Shown piece after piece: positions 17,058-25,014 of a DNA stretch of 43,962 nucleotides. A program made the position numbers and the translations under genes. The first letter of the stretch is position 1. Every line of letters begins with the position of its first letter. The notes under the pieces are model-generated. The model was not told where the DNA came from and did not search any database. It saw only the letters and a program-made list of their open reading frames with translations. Source of the stretch: Chloroflexota bacterium (lineage in GTDB: Bacteria; Chloroflexota; Dehalococcoidia; SHYB01); the NCBI GenBank assembly GCA_022572465.1, contig JACZVV010000012.1, forward strand, positions 1-43,962. Direction: 5' to 3'.

Positions 17058-17789
17058 ATGAAGATCCAGCAACTGCCCCGCGACCGCATGCGCCGCCACG
17101 CGGCCCGGTGGCACGACACCGAGATGAGCGGGCGGACCTACTGCCTCACGCCCGGCCAGGCGCTCCCGGAAAAGGTCTCGCTGCCCGACGCGCTGGGAAA
17201 GCTGATCGGCGACTGCCAGACGGGCGCGTTCTTGTTCTGGTCGGCGGCCCAGGCGCATCTCGTCGTACCTCCGTTCCCGGTCTCACGCTCGGCGGAGTAC
17301 GACGGGTGGCACGCGGGACCGCTTCAGAGCTTGCTGGACCGGCCTCGCACGATCGCGGTCCTGCTGCTACGCCTGGGCGGAATGGCTGCGGGTGTGTTCG
17401 AAGGCGAACGATTGATCGCTTCCAAGGTCGGCACGCGCTTCGTCAAAGGACGGCACAAGAAAGGCGGCAGCTCCGCGGGACGGTTTGCCCGCCGGCGCGA
17501 GGGGCAGGCGCGAGCTCTCTTCGACAAGGCGTGCGACACCTTCCGCGAGGTGGTCGAGCCTCATCGGTCAAGGCTTGAGCATGTAATCCTCGGCGGCGAC
17601 CGGCACACCCTTCAGGACTTCGAGAAACGTTGCCCGCATCTGGCAACGTACGCTCCGATACGCCTGCGCCGCGTGCTGAACGTCCCCGATCCTCGCCTGA
17701 AAGTGCTGGAAAGCGTCAGCCGTCTGCTCTATGCCAGCCAGGTCGCAACGTTCAGGCCCGGCCTCGAAAGCGACCAAGGGACGCCGTGA
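17058..17789 (+). CDS. VLRF1/Vms1-like peptidyl-tRNA hydrolase domain protein
   Basis: 243-aa protein that I assign to the Vms1/ANKZF1-like release-factor (VLRF1) group. These are eRF1-related enzymes that cut peptidyl-tRNA on stalled ribosomes. The assignment rests on the segment SKVGTRFVKGRHKKGGSSAG (~122-141) followed by RFARRREGQARALFDKA, and on the later HVILGGDRHTLQDF strand (~178-190), all characteristic of the domain. In relatives I recall, the loop reads GG-x-S-Q-x-RF with a Gln serving like that of GGQ; here it reads GGSSAGRF, so the Gln position is Ala. The start ATG has only a weak ribosome site; a TAGAAT lies at 16980. It precedes metG. The family call is from memory of the motif. 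Confidence 0.65.
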   Translation: MKIQQLPRDRMRRHAARWHDTEMSGRTYCLTPGQALPEKVSLPDALGKLIGDCQTGAFLFWSAAQAHLVVPPFPVSRSAEYDGWHAGPLQSLLDRPRTIAVLLLRLGGMAAGVFEGERLIASKVGTRFVKGRHKKGGSSAGRFARRREGQARALFDKACDTFREVVEPHRSRLEHVILGGDRHTLQDFEKRCPHLATYAPIRLRRVLNVPDPRLKVLESVSRLLYASQVATFRPGLESDQGTP

Positions 17790-17849
17790 CCCTGGCTCCT
17801 CGTTCCCCGTTCCTTGCTCCCGTTTCCCCCTCCCGGCGCCCACCCCCTG

Positions 17850-17858
17850 TGCTACAAT
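17850..17858 (+). promoter_or_regulatory. Extended -10 ahead of metG
   Basis: TGC TACAAT at 17850-17858, 53 nt before the metG ATG, in a C-rich intergenic stretch. There is no convincing -35; the TGC extension may substitute. Confidence 0.45.
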
Positions 17859-17911
17859 TGCGGCGCTTGTTACCCCGTTAGCTCACCGGCACGAATGGTC
17901 GTGATCTCGCC

Positions 17912-19585
17912 ATGTCCGAGCGCATCTTCATCGGCGTTGCCTGGCCCTATGCCAACCGATCGCTGCACCTGGGCCACATCGCCGGCGCCTACCTTCCCGC
18001 CGACATCTTCGCCCGTTACCACCGGATGAAGGGCAACGCCGTCCTGATGGTCTCGGGCAGCGACCAGCATGGCACGCCGATCACCGTCAGCGCCGACGAG
18101 GAGGGCACCACCGCCCAGGAGATCGTGGACCGCCATCACCCCGAGTTCATCGAGAGCTGGCGGCGTCTCGGCATCTCCTTCGACCTGTTCACCACGACGG
18201 GGACCGAGAACCATCGCCGCACCACTCATGAGATCTTCCTCCGCCTGCTGGAGAAGGGGTACCTCTACAAAGACAAGATGCTCCTGCCCTACTCCAACGT
18301 GTCCAAACGCTTCCTGCCGGACCGTTACGTCGAGGGGACCTGTCCCCATTGCGGTTACGAGAGCGCCCGGGGAGACCAGTGCGATTCCTGCGGCAAGCCG
18401 TTGGACCCGCAGGACCTCCTGGGAATCCGTAGCAGCATCCACGGCGACAAGCTGGAGTTCCGGGAGACGGAGCACTTTTTCTTGAAGCTCTCGGCCTTCG
18501 AATCGCGGTTGGCCGAGTGGGTCCAGGGCCAGGAGCACTGGCGGCCCAACGTCCGCAACTTCACGGCCCAGTATCTCAAAGACGGCCTGCGGGACCGGGC
18601 GATCACCCGGGACATGGAATGGGGCGTGCCCGTGCCGGTGCCCGGATACGACGAGAAGCGCGTCTACGTTTGGTTCGAGGCGGTCATCGGCTATCTCTCG
18701 GCGTCGCGCGAATGGGCTCAACGCACCGGGGACGACAGCGCGTGGAAGGAGTTCTGGTACGGCGACGTGAAGCCTTACTACTTCATCGGCAAGGACAACA
18801 TCGCGTTCCACACCATCATCTGGCCGGCGATGCTCATGGGCTTCGACCCGGAGATCAAGCTCCCTTACGACGTACCCGCGAACGAGTTCCTCAACCTGGA
18901 TGGCTTGAAGTTCTCGAAGAGTCGAAACTGGGCCGTGTGGGTCCCCGACTACCTCGATCAGTTCGATCCAGACCCGCTTCGATACGCCCTGTCCATCAAC
19001 ATGCCCGAGGGCGCGGACACCGATTTCACCTGGCGGGAGTTCATCCGCCGCAACAACGACGAGCTGGTCGCCACCTACGGCAATCTCGTCAATCGCGTGC
19101 TGAGCTTCACCTACCGGAGCTGCGAAGGCCGGGTGCCGGAGCACGACGCCGAGGCAAACCTGGATTCCGGAAGCCGGGAGCTGATCAAGCGCACCGAGGA
19201 GACGTTGGACCAGGCCGGCCGGGCGCTGGCGGCCTGCCGGTTCAAGGACGCTATCAAATCGGCGATGAGCTTGGCGCACGAGGCCAACCGTTACCTGGAG
19301 GCGCAAGCGCCCTGGAGAAGCATCAAGACCGACCCGAGGGCCGCCGCCAACACGCTCTGGGTGGGCGCGTGCGTCATCTCGGGCCTCAAAACGGCCTTGT
19401 ATCCTTTCATGCCTTTCAGCTCGCAAGCGGTCCACCGATACCTCGGATTCCCTGGCGAGATCGAACAGACGGACTGGAAGCTGGAACGCCCCCAGGCGGG
19501 CCAGCCGCTGCGGAAGCCGGCGCCCCTCTTTGCCAAGATCGATCCGGAGACCGTGATGCCAGAAATGAGCGGCGCCGGCGCGTGA
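17912..19585 (+). CDS. metG: Methionyl-tRNA synthetase
   Basis: Class I aminoacyl-tRNA synthetase (557 aa) charging tRNA-Met. The HIGH motif is HLGH (19-22), and KMSKS appears as KFSKS (333-337). One zinc knuckle is formed by Cys144/147 and Cys157/160 (CPHC...CDSC). The WFEAVIGY and GKDNIAFHTIIWP motifs of the catalytic core are present. The anticodon-binding helical domain fills ~380-540 (NLVNRVLSF). There is no C-terminal EMAP/tRNA-binding dimerisation domain, so this is the short form. The polyprenyl synthase gene follows 19 nt after the stop, probably in the same transcript. A tRNA with a CAU anticodon is encoded at 36625-36696 in this window. Confidence 0.97.
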   Translation: MSERIFIGVAWPYANRSLHLGHIAGAYLPADIFARYHRMKGNAVLMVSGSDQHGTPITVSADEEGTTAQEIVDRHHPEFIESWRRLGISFDLFTTTGTENHRRTTHEIFLRLLEKGYLYKDKMLLPYSNVSKRFLPDRYVEGTCPHCGYESARGDQCDSCGKPLDPQDLLGIRSSIHGDKLEFRETEHFFLKLSAFESRLAEWVQGQEHWRPNVRNFTAQYLKDGLRDRAITRDMEWGVPVPVPGYDEKRVYVWFEAVIGYLSASREWAQRTGDDSAWKEFWYGDVKPYYFIGKDNIAFHTIIWPAMLMGFDPEIKLPYDVPANEFLNLDGLKFSKSRNWAVWVPDYLDQFDPDPLRYALSINMPEGADTDFTWREFIRRNNDELVATYGNLVNRVLSFTYRSCEGRVPEHDAEANLDSGSRELIKRTEETLDQAGRALAACRFKDAIKSAMSLAHEANRYLEAQAPWRSIKTDPRAAANTLWVGACVISGLKTALYPFMPFSSQAVHRYLGFPGEIEQTDWKLERPQAGQPLRKPAPLFAKIDPETVMPEMSGAGA

Positions 19586-19604
19586 CGTTTCGCGGGAAAG
19601 GCCA

Positions 19605-20582
19605 TTGAGCGCGACTCTTATCGACTCCATCTACGCACCGATCCAGGAAGATCTCCGCCTGGTAGAGGAAAACCTTCGCGCCATCAGCAAGGTCGACACC
19701 TTTCCCTTCCTTTCGGGGCTGCTGGACCACGTGCTGGACTTCGGCGGCAAGCATATTCGCCCCGCCATCACGCTGCTGGCGTCCCGGTTCCACCCGTGCG
19801 ACCGCGACCGCGCCGTGATCATGGCCACGGCGGTCGAGGCCTTGCACATCGCGACGCTGGTGCACGACGACACCGTCGACCAGGCCGAGGTGCGCCGCGG
19901 GCGGGCCACCGTGAGCAACCGATGGGGCCGGGAGGTGGCGGTTCTCCTGGGCGACTATCTGTTCGCTCGGTCGGCCAGCCTGGTGTGCGAGACGAGCAAC
20001 ATCCGGGCCATGAGCCGGTTCGCCGAGACGGTCATGGCGCTCTCCGCCGGCGAGTTGCGGGAATACGTGGCCTGCTACGACTGGCGGCAGACTCGCGAGC
20101 AGTATTGGCTTCGGATCCACGACAAGACGGCGTCGCTGTTCGCCGCCGCGACCGAGACCGGCGCGATTCTGGGCGACGCCCCCGAGCAGCACATCGACGC
20201 CCTGCGAAGCTACGGCCACAATCTGGGGATGGCCTTTCAGGTGATGGATGACATCCTTGACTTCGAGGGGACCGAAACGGTGGCGGGCAAGCCCGTGGGG
20301 AACGACCTGACCCACGGGGTGATGACGCTGCCCGCGATCCTCTTGGCGGAGCGGTTTCCCGCCGACGAGACCATCAAGGCCTTGTTCTCGGACCGGCAGG
20401 ACCCGGACAAGCTCCGCGAGGCCATGGACAAGATCAGAAGCTCCTCCATCATGCGGGAGGCGAACGAGATCGCCGAAGGGTTCTGCGACAAAGCTCGACG
20501 AGCGTTGGACGGCTTTCCCGACCAGGCGGCGCGGCGGTCGCTCATCGACCTGACAGGCTACGTCACCCAGCGCGAGCGATAG
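19605..20582 (+). CDS. Polyprenyl (trans-isoprenyl) diphosphate synthase
   Basis: 325-aa all-helical prenyl elongase that condenses IPP onto allylic diphosphates. The first Asp-rich motif is VHDDTVDQAEVRRG (DDTVD, 88-92) and the second is VMDDILDFEG (~214-222). GGKHIRPAI (47-55) binds IPP. The combination matches medium/long-chain (hepta- to octaprenyl) synthases that make quinone side chains; chain length cannot be fixed by eye. The TTG start at 19605 is chosen for the GGGAAAGG upstream and because the protein then begins MSATLIDSIY, close to family N termini. Its stop is separated by 1 nt from the stop of the convergent amidohydrolase gene. Confidence 0.94.
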   Translation: MSATLIDSIYAPIQEDLRLVEENLRAISKVDTFPFLSGLLDHVLDFGGKHIRPAITLLASRFHPCDRDRAVIMATAVEALHIATLVHDDTVDQAEVRRGRATVSNRWGREVAVLLGDYLFARSASLVCETSNIRAMSRFAETVMALSAGELREYVACYDWRQTREQYWLRIHDKTASLFAAATETGAILGDAPEQHIDALRSYGHNLGMAFQVMDDILDFEGTETVAGKPVGNDLTHGVMTLPAILLAERFPADETIKALFSDRQDPDKLREAMDKIRSSSIMREANEIAEGFCDKARRALDGFPDQAARRSLIDLTGYVTQRER

Positions 20583-20583
20583 C

Positions 20584-22173
20584 TCACCGCTCCCAGGCGA
20601 TGGCTCCACCGATCATCGTCCATTCCACGCCGACATCGTGGACGGTTTCAGGAGATTCGGCGGACACGTCGCTCTCCAACAGGACCAGGTCGGCCAGCCG
20701 GCCGGGCGCGATCGTGCCGCGATCGTGCTCGTCCGAGGCGGCGTAGGCCCCAGCGGAGGTGTGCATCGCGACGGCGTCGAGGAGCGAAATGCTCTCGTCG
20801 GGGCCGACGAGACGCCCGTCGCCGGCGCGCCGGGTCATGGCAGCGCCGATGGCCGCCAGCGGGCCCGGCGGCGCGACGGGGCAGTCCGACCCGAACGCCA
20901 CGCGCACGCCCGCCTTCATCAGCGTCCCGACGGGGTAGAGCCAGCGTTGCTTGGCCTCCGGCACCTGGGCCAGATAGCGCTGGCCGTGCTCGGCGATGAA
21001 GCCGGGCTGCGTGACGACCACCATGCCCAGCGCGCGGATCCGCCGCGCAAGCTCCGGTGGGCACACGCCGCAGTGCTCGATGCGGTGGCGATGGTCCTGG
21101 AGGCGGATGCCCAGGGCGGCGATGCTGGACGCCTCCGCCGCGGACCGGTGCAACGCGGCCTCCACCGCGCCCAGCGCCGCTTCGATTCCCGGCTCCTCCA
21201 CCGCGTGAAAGGCGATTTGATAGCCGGCCTGGTGGGCGGCGTAGACCCGGTCGTTGAGAACGTCTGGCTCGGGGAGGACCGTTTCGCCGGTCTCGTTCAG
21301 CATGATCTTGACCGCGCCGACGCTGAGACCCGGCTCTCCCGCCCCGAAAAACAGCTCCCTCGCCTCGAGCTCCTTCAGGTCGTCGGGGCCGAACATCTTG
21401 TGGACGCGCACCGGCAGCCGCCCGCGCCTCTTCATCGAGTGCATCCGGTCCCACTGAGCCAGGGCGTTGGACGGCGTCGCCTCGTGGATGGAGGTCACAC
21501 CCAGGCCAAGCAAGCGCCGGCACGCCATCTCCAGTCCGCGCTCCATCTCCTCGTCGGTGAGCGTGGGCGCCCCCATCGACGCCAGGCGGTCCTCCATCTC
21601 GAGGAAGTAGCCGGTGAGCTCGCCGGTCGCGGTGTCGCGGTCGATCATGCCGCCCGGCGGCTCGGGCGTCTCGGAGCCGATGCCGAGGCGGTCCATCGCT
21701 GCGCCGTTCAGGACCGACGCGTGGCCGGAGCGGTGGATGAGCCTGACGGGGTGATGCGGAACGGCGGCGTCCAGGTCGCTCCGGTGGGGATGACGGCCCT
21801 CCGCCAACGAGAACTCGTCGTATCCCCAGCCACGCACCCACTGCCCCGGCGCTTGCTCGGCGGCGCGACGGGCCAGTGCCGCCTGGATCTCGGAGACGGA
21901 GCGGACCGCCCGGGGGCTACAATCGACCGCCAGGAGGTTGGCCCCATAGGCGAACAGGTGCATATGGGCGTCGATGAGACCAGGAAGCAGGGTCTTGCCC
22001 TGGCAGTCGACGACGCGGGTTGCGGCGCTCCTGAACGACTCCGCGTCATCCGATTCGCCGACCCAGACGATCCGGTCGCCGGCCAAGGCCACGGCGGAGG
22101 CCGCGCTGCGTGCGGGATCGCAGGTAAGGACCCGAGCGTTGGTCAGAAGGAGATCGGCTTGCCGCCCGCTCAC
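20584..22173 (-). CDS. Amidohydrolase, YtcJ-like (amidohydrolase 3 family)
   Basis: 529-aa metal-dependent hydrolase. The N-terminal strand LLLTNARVLTCDP is followed by GLIDAHMHLF, whose His70 and His72 are the first metal ligands. Later come FHAVEEPGIEAAL, HRIEHCGVCPPE (metal His) and the catalytic Asp in VAFGSDCPVAPPGPL. The C-terminal composite strand reads GRLADLVLLESDV. YtcJ relatives act on N-substituted formamides and related amides, but the substrate here is unknown. The GTG start has GAGG upstream. It lies 31 nt downstream of the histidine-phosphatase gene and is probably co-transcribed from that gene's promoter. Confidence 0.94.
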   Translation of the reverse strand: MSGRQADLLLTNARVLTCDPARSAASAVALAGDRIVWVGESDDAESFRSAATRVVDCQGKTLLPGLIDAHMHLFAYGANLLAVDCSPRAVRSVSEIQAALARRAAEQAPGQWVRGWGYDEFSLAEGRHPHRSDLDAAVPHHPVRLIHRSGHASVLNGAAMDRLGIGSETPEPPGGMIDRDTATGELTGYFLEMEDRLASMGAPTLTDEEMERGLEMACRRLLGLGVTSIHEATPSNALAQWDRMHSMKRRGRLPVRVHKMFGPDDLKELEARELFFGAGEPGLSVGAVKIMLNETGETVLPEPDVLNDRVYAAHQAGYQIAFHAVEEPGIEAALGAVEAALHRSAAEASSIAALGIRLQDHRHRIEHCGVCPPELARRIRALGMVVVTQPGFIAEHGQRYLAQVPEAKQRWLYPVGTLMKAGVRVAFGSDCPVAPPGPLAAIGAAMTRRAGDGRLVGPDESISLLDAVAMHTSAGAYAASDEHDRGTIAPGRLADLVLLESDVSAESPETVHDVGVEWTMIGGAIAWER

Positions 22174-22204
22174 GGTGTGATGCCTCGAAGGACGGTCGAT
22201 ATCG

Positions 22205-22876
22205 CTAGCCGGAGGCCGCGCGAGAACCCGACGCCGTTTGGGACTCGCGATCGAGGTCGTGAAGGTGGGCGCAGTCGTTCACGGCCGTGACGACCCCGCC
22301 TTTGGGCATCACCTGGACGGTGGTGATGGAGGTGTTGCGCACACCGAAGTAGACATAGCCGGAGAACGGAACGCCGATGATCGCGCAGAGCGCCGCGTTG
22401 ATGAAACCGCCGTGAGCGACGAGGGCAATCCGCTCCTGGCCGCTGCCGTGGGGTTCCAGAATGAGCTCGCGCATGGCACTGGCGACCCGTTGACCGAACT
22501 CGGCCGGGCCCTCGCCGCCATAAGAAGTAAAGTCGAGGTACACCGGTCCCTCCCGCTCTTCTCCGACAAGGTTCGCCGCGACCCGCCGCGCATCCGGCGT
22601 CGGCGTACGGCGAAGGTTGCCGACCTCGACCTCGCGGAACCGCTCATTGAAGACGATCTTCAGGCTGGTCGCAGCGGCCACATACTCGGCCGTCTCGGTG
22701 GCGCGGCGAATGGTGCTGGCGTAAAGGTGATCGATGCCGGCGCCGGCAAGACGTTGCGCCAGCAGCTCGGCCTGCCTTCGCCCCAGCTCGCTCAAGGGTG
22801 GCGAGTCCTGGCCCGATTGCGCGGAGCCGTCCGTCGGCCTGACGGCCTCGCCGTGTCGAATCAAAAGCAGTTCCAT
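22205..22876 (-). CDS. Histidine phosphatase family protein
   Basis: 223-aa phosphoglycerate-mutase-like phosphatase. The RHG motif is LLIRHGEAVRP (phosphorylated His8), with STIRRATETAEYV carrying the second Arg, and ALVAHGGFINAAL carrying the second catalytic His. The ATG at 22876 is preferred over the GTG at 22885 because GGAG is 8 nt upstream and the frame then starts MELLLIRHGE. It is the first gene of a two-gene minus-strand unit with the amidohydrolase, behind a perfect TATAAT at 22904-22909. The family includes phosphomonoesterases of sugars, cofactors and nucleotides; specificity is unknown. Confidence 0.93.
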   Translation of the reverse strand: MELLLIRHGEAVRPTDGSAQSGQDSPPLSELGRRQAELLAQRLAGAGIDHLYASTIRRATETAEYVAAATSLKIVFNERFREVEVGNLRRTPTPDARRVAANLVGEEREGPVYLDFTSYGGEGPAEFGQRVASAMRELILEPHGSGQERIALVAHGGFINAALCAIIGVPFSGYVYFGVRNTSITTVQVMPKGGVVTAVNDCAHLHDLDRESQTASGSRAASG

Positions 22877-22903
22877 GCTATACACTCCATCAAAGTGGCC
22901 CCC

Positions 22904-22909
22904 ATTATA
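22904..22909 (-). promoter_or_regulatory. -10 box for phosphatase/amidohydrolase unit
   Basis: Perfect TATAAT on the minus strand, 27 nt before the ATG at 22876. No -35 match at the usual distance. It is back-to-back with the forward TATAAT at 22949-22954. Confidence 0.5.
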
Positions 22910-22945
22910 GCCGCTCGCTTGCCGGCGCTGATAGGAGTCGAATCA

Positions 22946-22954
22946 TGCTATAAT
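22946..22954 (+). promoter_or_regulatory. Extended -10 for the antiporter gene
   Basis: TGC TATAAT at 22946-22954, 57 nt before the ATG at 23012. It forms a divergent pair with the minus-strand TATAAT 36 nt away. Confidence 0.5.
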
Positions 22955-23011
22955 CCCGTTGCGCCGCTCCTGGCGGCGATTCTGGGGCGCTGGCCCCGCC
23001 GGTGAGGTTGA

Positions 23012-24358
23012 ATGGAGGGAGAGAATATTACCGAGCTGGTAACGCATCTCGCGTTCCAGCTCGCGGCCATCCTCCTAGCCGCCAAGATCGGCGGCGAAAT
23101 CTGCCAGCGATGGCTGAAAATCCCTCCCGTCATCGGCGAGCTCCTGGCCGGCGTCGCCATCGGCCCCTTCGCCCTGGGGCAGTTCACGATCACCAGCGGC
23201 TTCGGCGCGCTCTTCGCCTTGCCTCATGGATTCGGCGAAGTGGGCGGCGGCGTCATCCCCGTCTCCAACGAGCTTTGGGCCATCGGACAGATCGGGGCCA
23301 TCGTCCTGCTGTTCATGGCGGGGCTGGAGACCAACGCCAAGCTGTTCTTTCGGTACGCCGGCCCCGGAGCCGTGGTCGCTGTCGGCGGCATCGTCTTCCC
23401 CTTCCTCTTCGGTGTCTACGCCACGATCCTGTTCGATTTCGCCGACGGCTTCAGCGACCCCAGGGCGCTTTTCATGGGCGCCATCATGTCGGCAACCTCG
23501 GTGGGCATCACCGCGAGAGTGCTGAGCGAGCGCCGCAAGCTGGACACGCCGGAAGGCGTCACCATCCTCGCCGGCGCTGTCATTGACGACGTGCTGAGCA
23601 TCCTGATCCTGAGCATCGTCGTGGGCATTGCCGATACCGGCTCCATCTCAACGGGCGAGATCCTCGGGATTGCCGCCAAGGCGATAGGGTTCTGGATCTC
23701 CCTGATGGCCATCGGCTTCCTCCTCTCCCGTCAAATCTCGCGGTTCTTCCTGTCGTTTCGAACTACCGGAGCCGCTTTGGGGCTGTCCTTCGCCTTGGCC
23801 TTGTTGGTCTCCGGGCTGGCCGAGGAGTTCGGCCTGGCGATGATCATCGGAGCCTACTCCATCGGCCTGGCGCTGTCCGGAACGCGGCTGGCCCACCAGA
23901 TCGAGGAGCAGCTCGGCCACCTGGCCAACGCGCTGGTGCCCATCTTCTTCGTGGTGATGGGCATGCTGGTCGACGTGGGATCGATGACCAGCGCCATCGG
24001 CCTGGGCGTCGTCATCACGCTACTGGCGATCGTAGGTAAAGTCGTCGGCGCCGGAGCGCCTGCTCTGACGGTAGGGTTCAACTTCCGAGGCGCCAGCCGG
24101 ATCGGCGTGGGGATGTTGCCGCGAGGCGAGGTGGCTCTCATCATCGCCGGCGTCGGCCTCGCGGCGGGCGTCATCGAGCAAGACCTGTTCGGCGTCGCCA
24201 TCCTGATGACCATCGTCACTACCGTTATCGCCCCGATCATACTCATACCGCTCTTCGATAAAGGCGGTTCCGGGCTGCGACGCCCGCCCACCGATGGACC
24301 GGCGGCAAGTGGGGAGCCCGCCGCCGCGCCCGCAGAGGAACCGGTTGAAGGGGATTGA
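23012..24358 (+). CDS. Cation:proton antiporter, CPA2 (KefB/GerN-like) family
   Basis: 448-aa polytopic membrane protein with about 12 hydrophobic segments. The opening LLAAKIGGEICQRWLKIPPVIGELLAGVAIGP matches the first helices of the Na_H_Exchanger fold (quoted parts only; ~22-52). The acidic pair equivalent to the ion site probably lies in GAVIDDVLSILILSIV (~190), and a conserved GMLPRGEVALIIAGVG segment is near ~368. A short Pro/Ala-rich acidic cytoplasmic tail ends the protein; there is no TrkA-N domain. It exports Na+ or K+ in exchange for protons; the ion is not known. The small gene at 24360 starts 1 nt after its stop. Confidence 0.94.
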   Translation: MEGENITELVTHLAFQLAAILLAAKIGGEICQRWLKIPPVIGELLAGVAIGPFALGQFTITSGFGALFALPHGFGEVGGGVIPVSNELWAIGQIGAIVLLFMAGLETNAKLFFRYAGPGAVVAVGGIVFPFLFGVYATILFDFADGFSDPRALFMGAIMSATSVGITARVLSERRKLDTPEGVTILAGAVIDDVLSILILSIVVGIADTGSISTGEILGIAAKAIGFWISLMAIGFLLSRQISRFFLSFRTTGAALGLSFALALLVSGLAEEFGLAMIIGAYSIGLALSGTRLAHQIEEQLGHLANALVPIFFVVMGMLVDVGSMTSAIGLGVVITLLAIVGKVVGAGAPALTVGFNFRGASRIGVGMLPRGEVALIIAGVGLAAGVIEQDLFGVAILMTIVTTVIAPIILIPLFDKGGSGLRRPPTDGPAASGEPAAAPAEEPVEGD

Positions 24359-24359
24359 C

Positions 24360-24743
24360 GTGTCCAACCAATACGAGGTGACGGTCGACCAAGGGTTGGG
24401 CCACTGGTTCATCGAGCGATTTCAGGAATCGCTGGAGACCGCCGGGTTCTCGCAGCTCCTGCGCACCGGCGACCCCGAGCAACGGATCTTGGAATACGGC
24501 CGCGACAAAGTAATCCTGAGCGTCGCCATCCACTCCACGAGAGGCAACCTCGTCACGATTGTCATCTCGTCGGAGACCGCCGATCTGGCCAGCCTGGTTG
24601 CCCAAGCGGTGCAAGAAGCATCGACCGATCTGTTGACGTGCTTCATCGAGCCGTTGATGCAGCTCCCCGAAGGCGAGCTGGAGGCACGAGTGGAGCGGGC
24701 CGGCGACGCGTTTTGGTCCCAGCTATTTGGAAACCGTTCTTAG
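24360..24743 (+). CDS. Small hypothetical protein downstream of the antiporter
   Basis: 127 aa from GTG 24360, which follows the antiporter TGA by 1 nt with AAGGGG upstream. Starts further out would overlap the antiporter. I do not recognise the family. It is soluble, with alternating helix and strand predicted by eye: WFIERFQESLETAGFSQLL, ERILEYG-like strand, then VILSVAIHSTRGNLVTIVIS and a long amphipathic helix with an FIEPLMQLPEGELEARV stretch. There are no Cys clusters or obvious catalytic motifs. Tight spacing suggests translational coupling and a job linked to the antiporter, such as a regulatory partner, but that is only inference. A hairpin (24734-24749) spans its stop codon. Confidence 0.7.
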   Translation: MSNQYEVTVDQGLGHWFIERFQESLETAGFSQLLRTGDPEQRILEYGRDKVILSVAIHSTRGNLVTIVISSETADLASLVAQAVQEASTDLLTCFIEPLMQLPEGELEARVERAGDAFWSQLFGNRS

Positions 24744-24749
24744 GAACGG
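24734..24749. terminator. Hairpin spanning the stop codon of the small gene
   Basis: CCGTTC TTAG GAACGG, a perfect 6-bp stem with the TAG stop in its loop. It is the first of three hairpins in the convergent gap before nrdJ. Its symmetry means it could act on either transcript. Confidence 0.4.
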
Positions 24750-24784
24750 AGAACGGCTATACGAGCAACGCTTGGCCCGAAATG

Positions 24785-24818
24785 ACGGCGTCCTCCGGGT
24801 GAGAACGGAGGACGCCGT
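24785..24818. terminator. 13-bp perfect hairpin, probable bidirectional terminator
   Basis: ACGGCGTCCTCCG, an 8-nt loop, and the exact reverse complement. It lies between the convergent antiporter unit and nrdJ. There is no U tract on either side, so it may mark transcript 3' ends or need Rho. Confidence 0.6.
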
Positions 24819-24825
24819 GTAGGAC

Positions 24826-24849
24826 GCCCGTTCACTCTCATGAACGGGC
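24826..24849. terminator. 9-bp hairpin, second part of the convergent terminator region
   Basis: GCCCGTTCA, loop CTCTCA, TGAACGGGC, 7 nt after the 13-bp hairpin. The remaining ~165 nt up to the nrdJ stop (25015) show nothing I can name. Confidence 0.5.
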
Positions 24850-25014
24850 CTTGCCACGATGCGCCCGGGAGGCAACGGGCGCCGATAGACCCGCCGGTCC
24901 TGGCTAGGCCGGGACCGAGGGTTTGCGAATCGATTCGGATGCGCTCCCTTTCACGCCCCTTCCCTCATCCACCGGAGCTCTCTGGCAACGTCTCGGTGTC
25001 GGTCCGCTTTCCAT

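Noticed and set aside
17870-19630. 586-aa open frame on the minus strand over metG
   Set aside because: Antisense shadow of a well-marked methionyl-tRNA synthetase.
20638-22290. 550-aa open frame on + over the amidohydrolase
   Set aside because: Antisense shadow; the minus-strand frame has all metal ligands of the amidohydrolase family.
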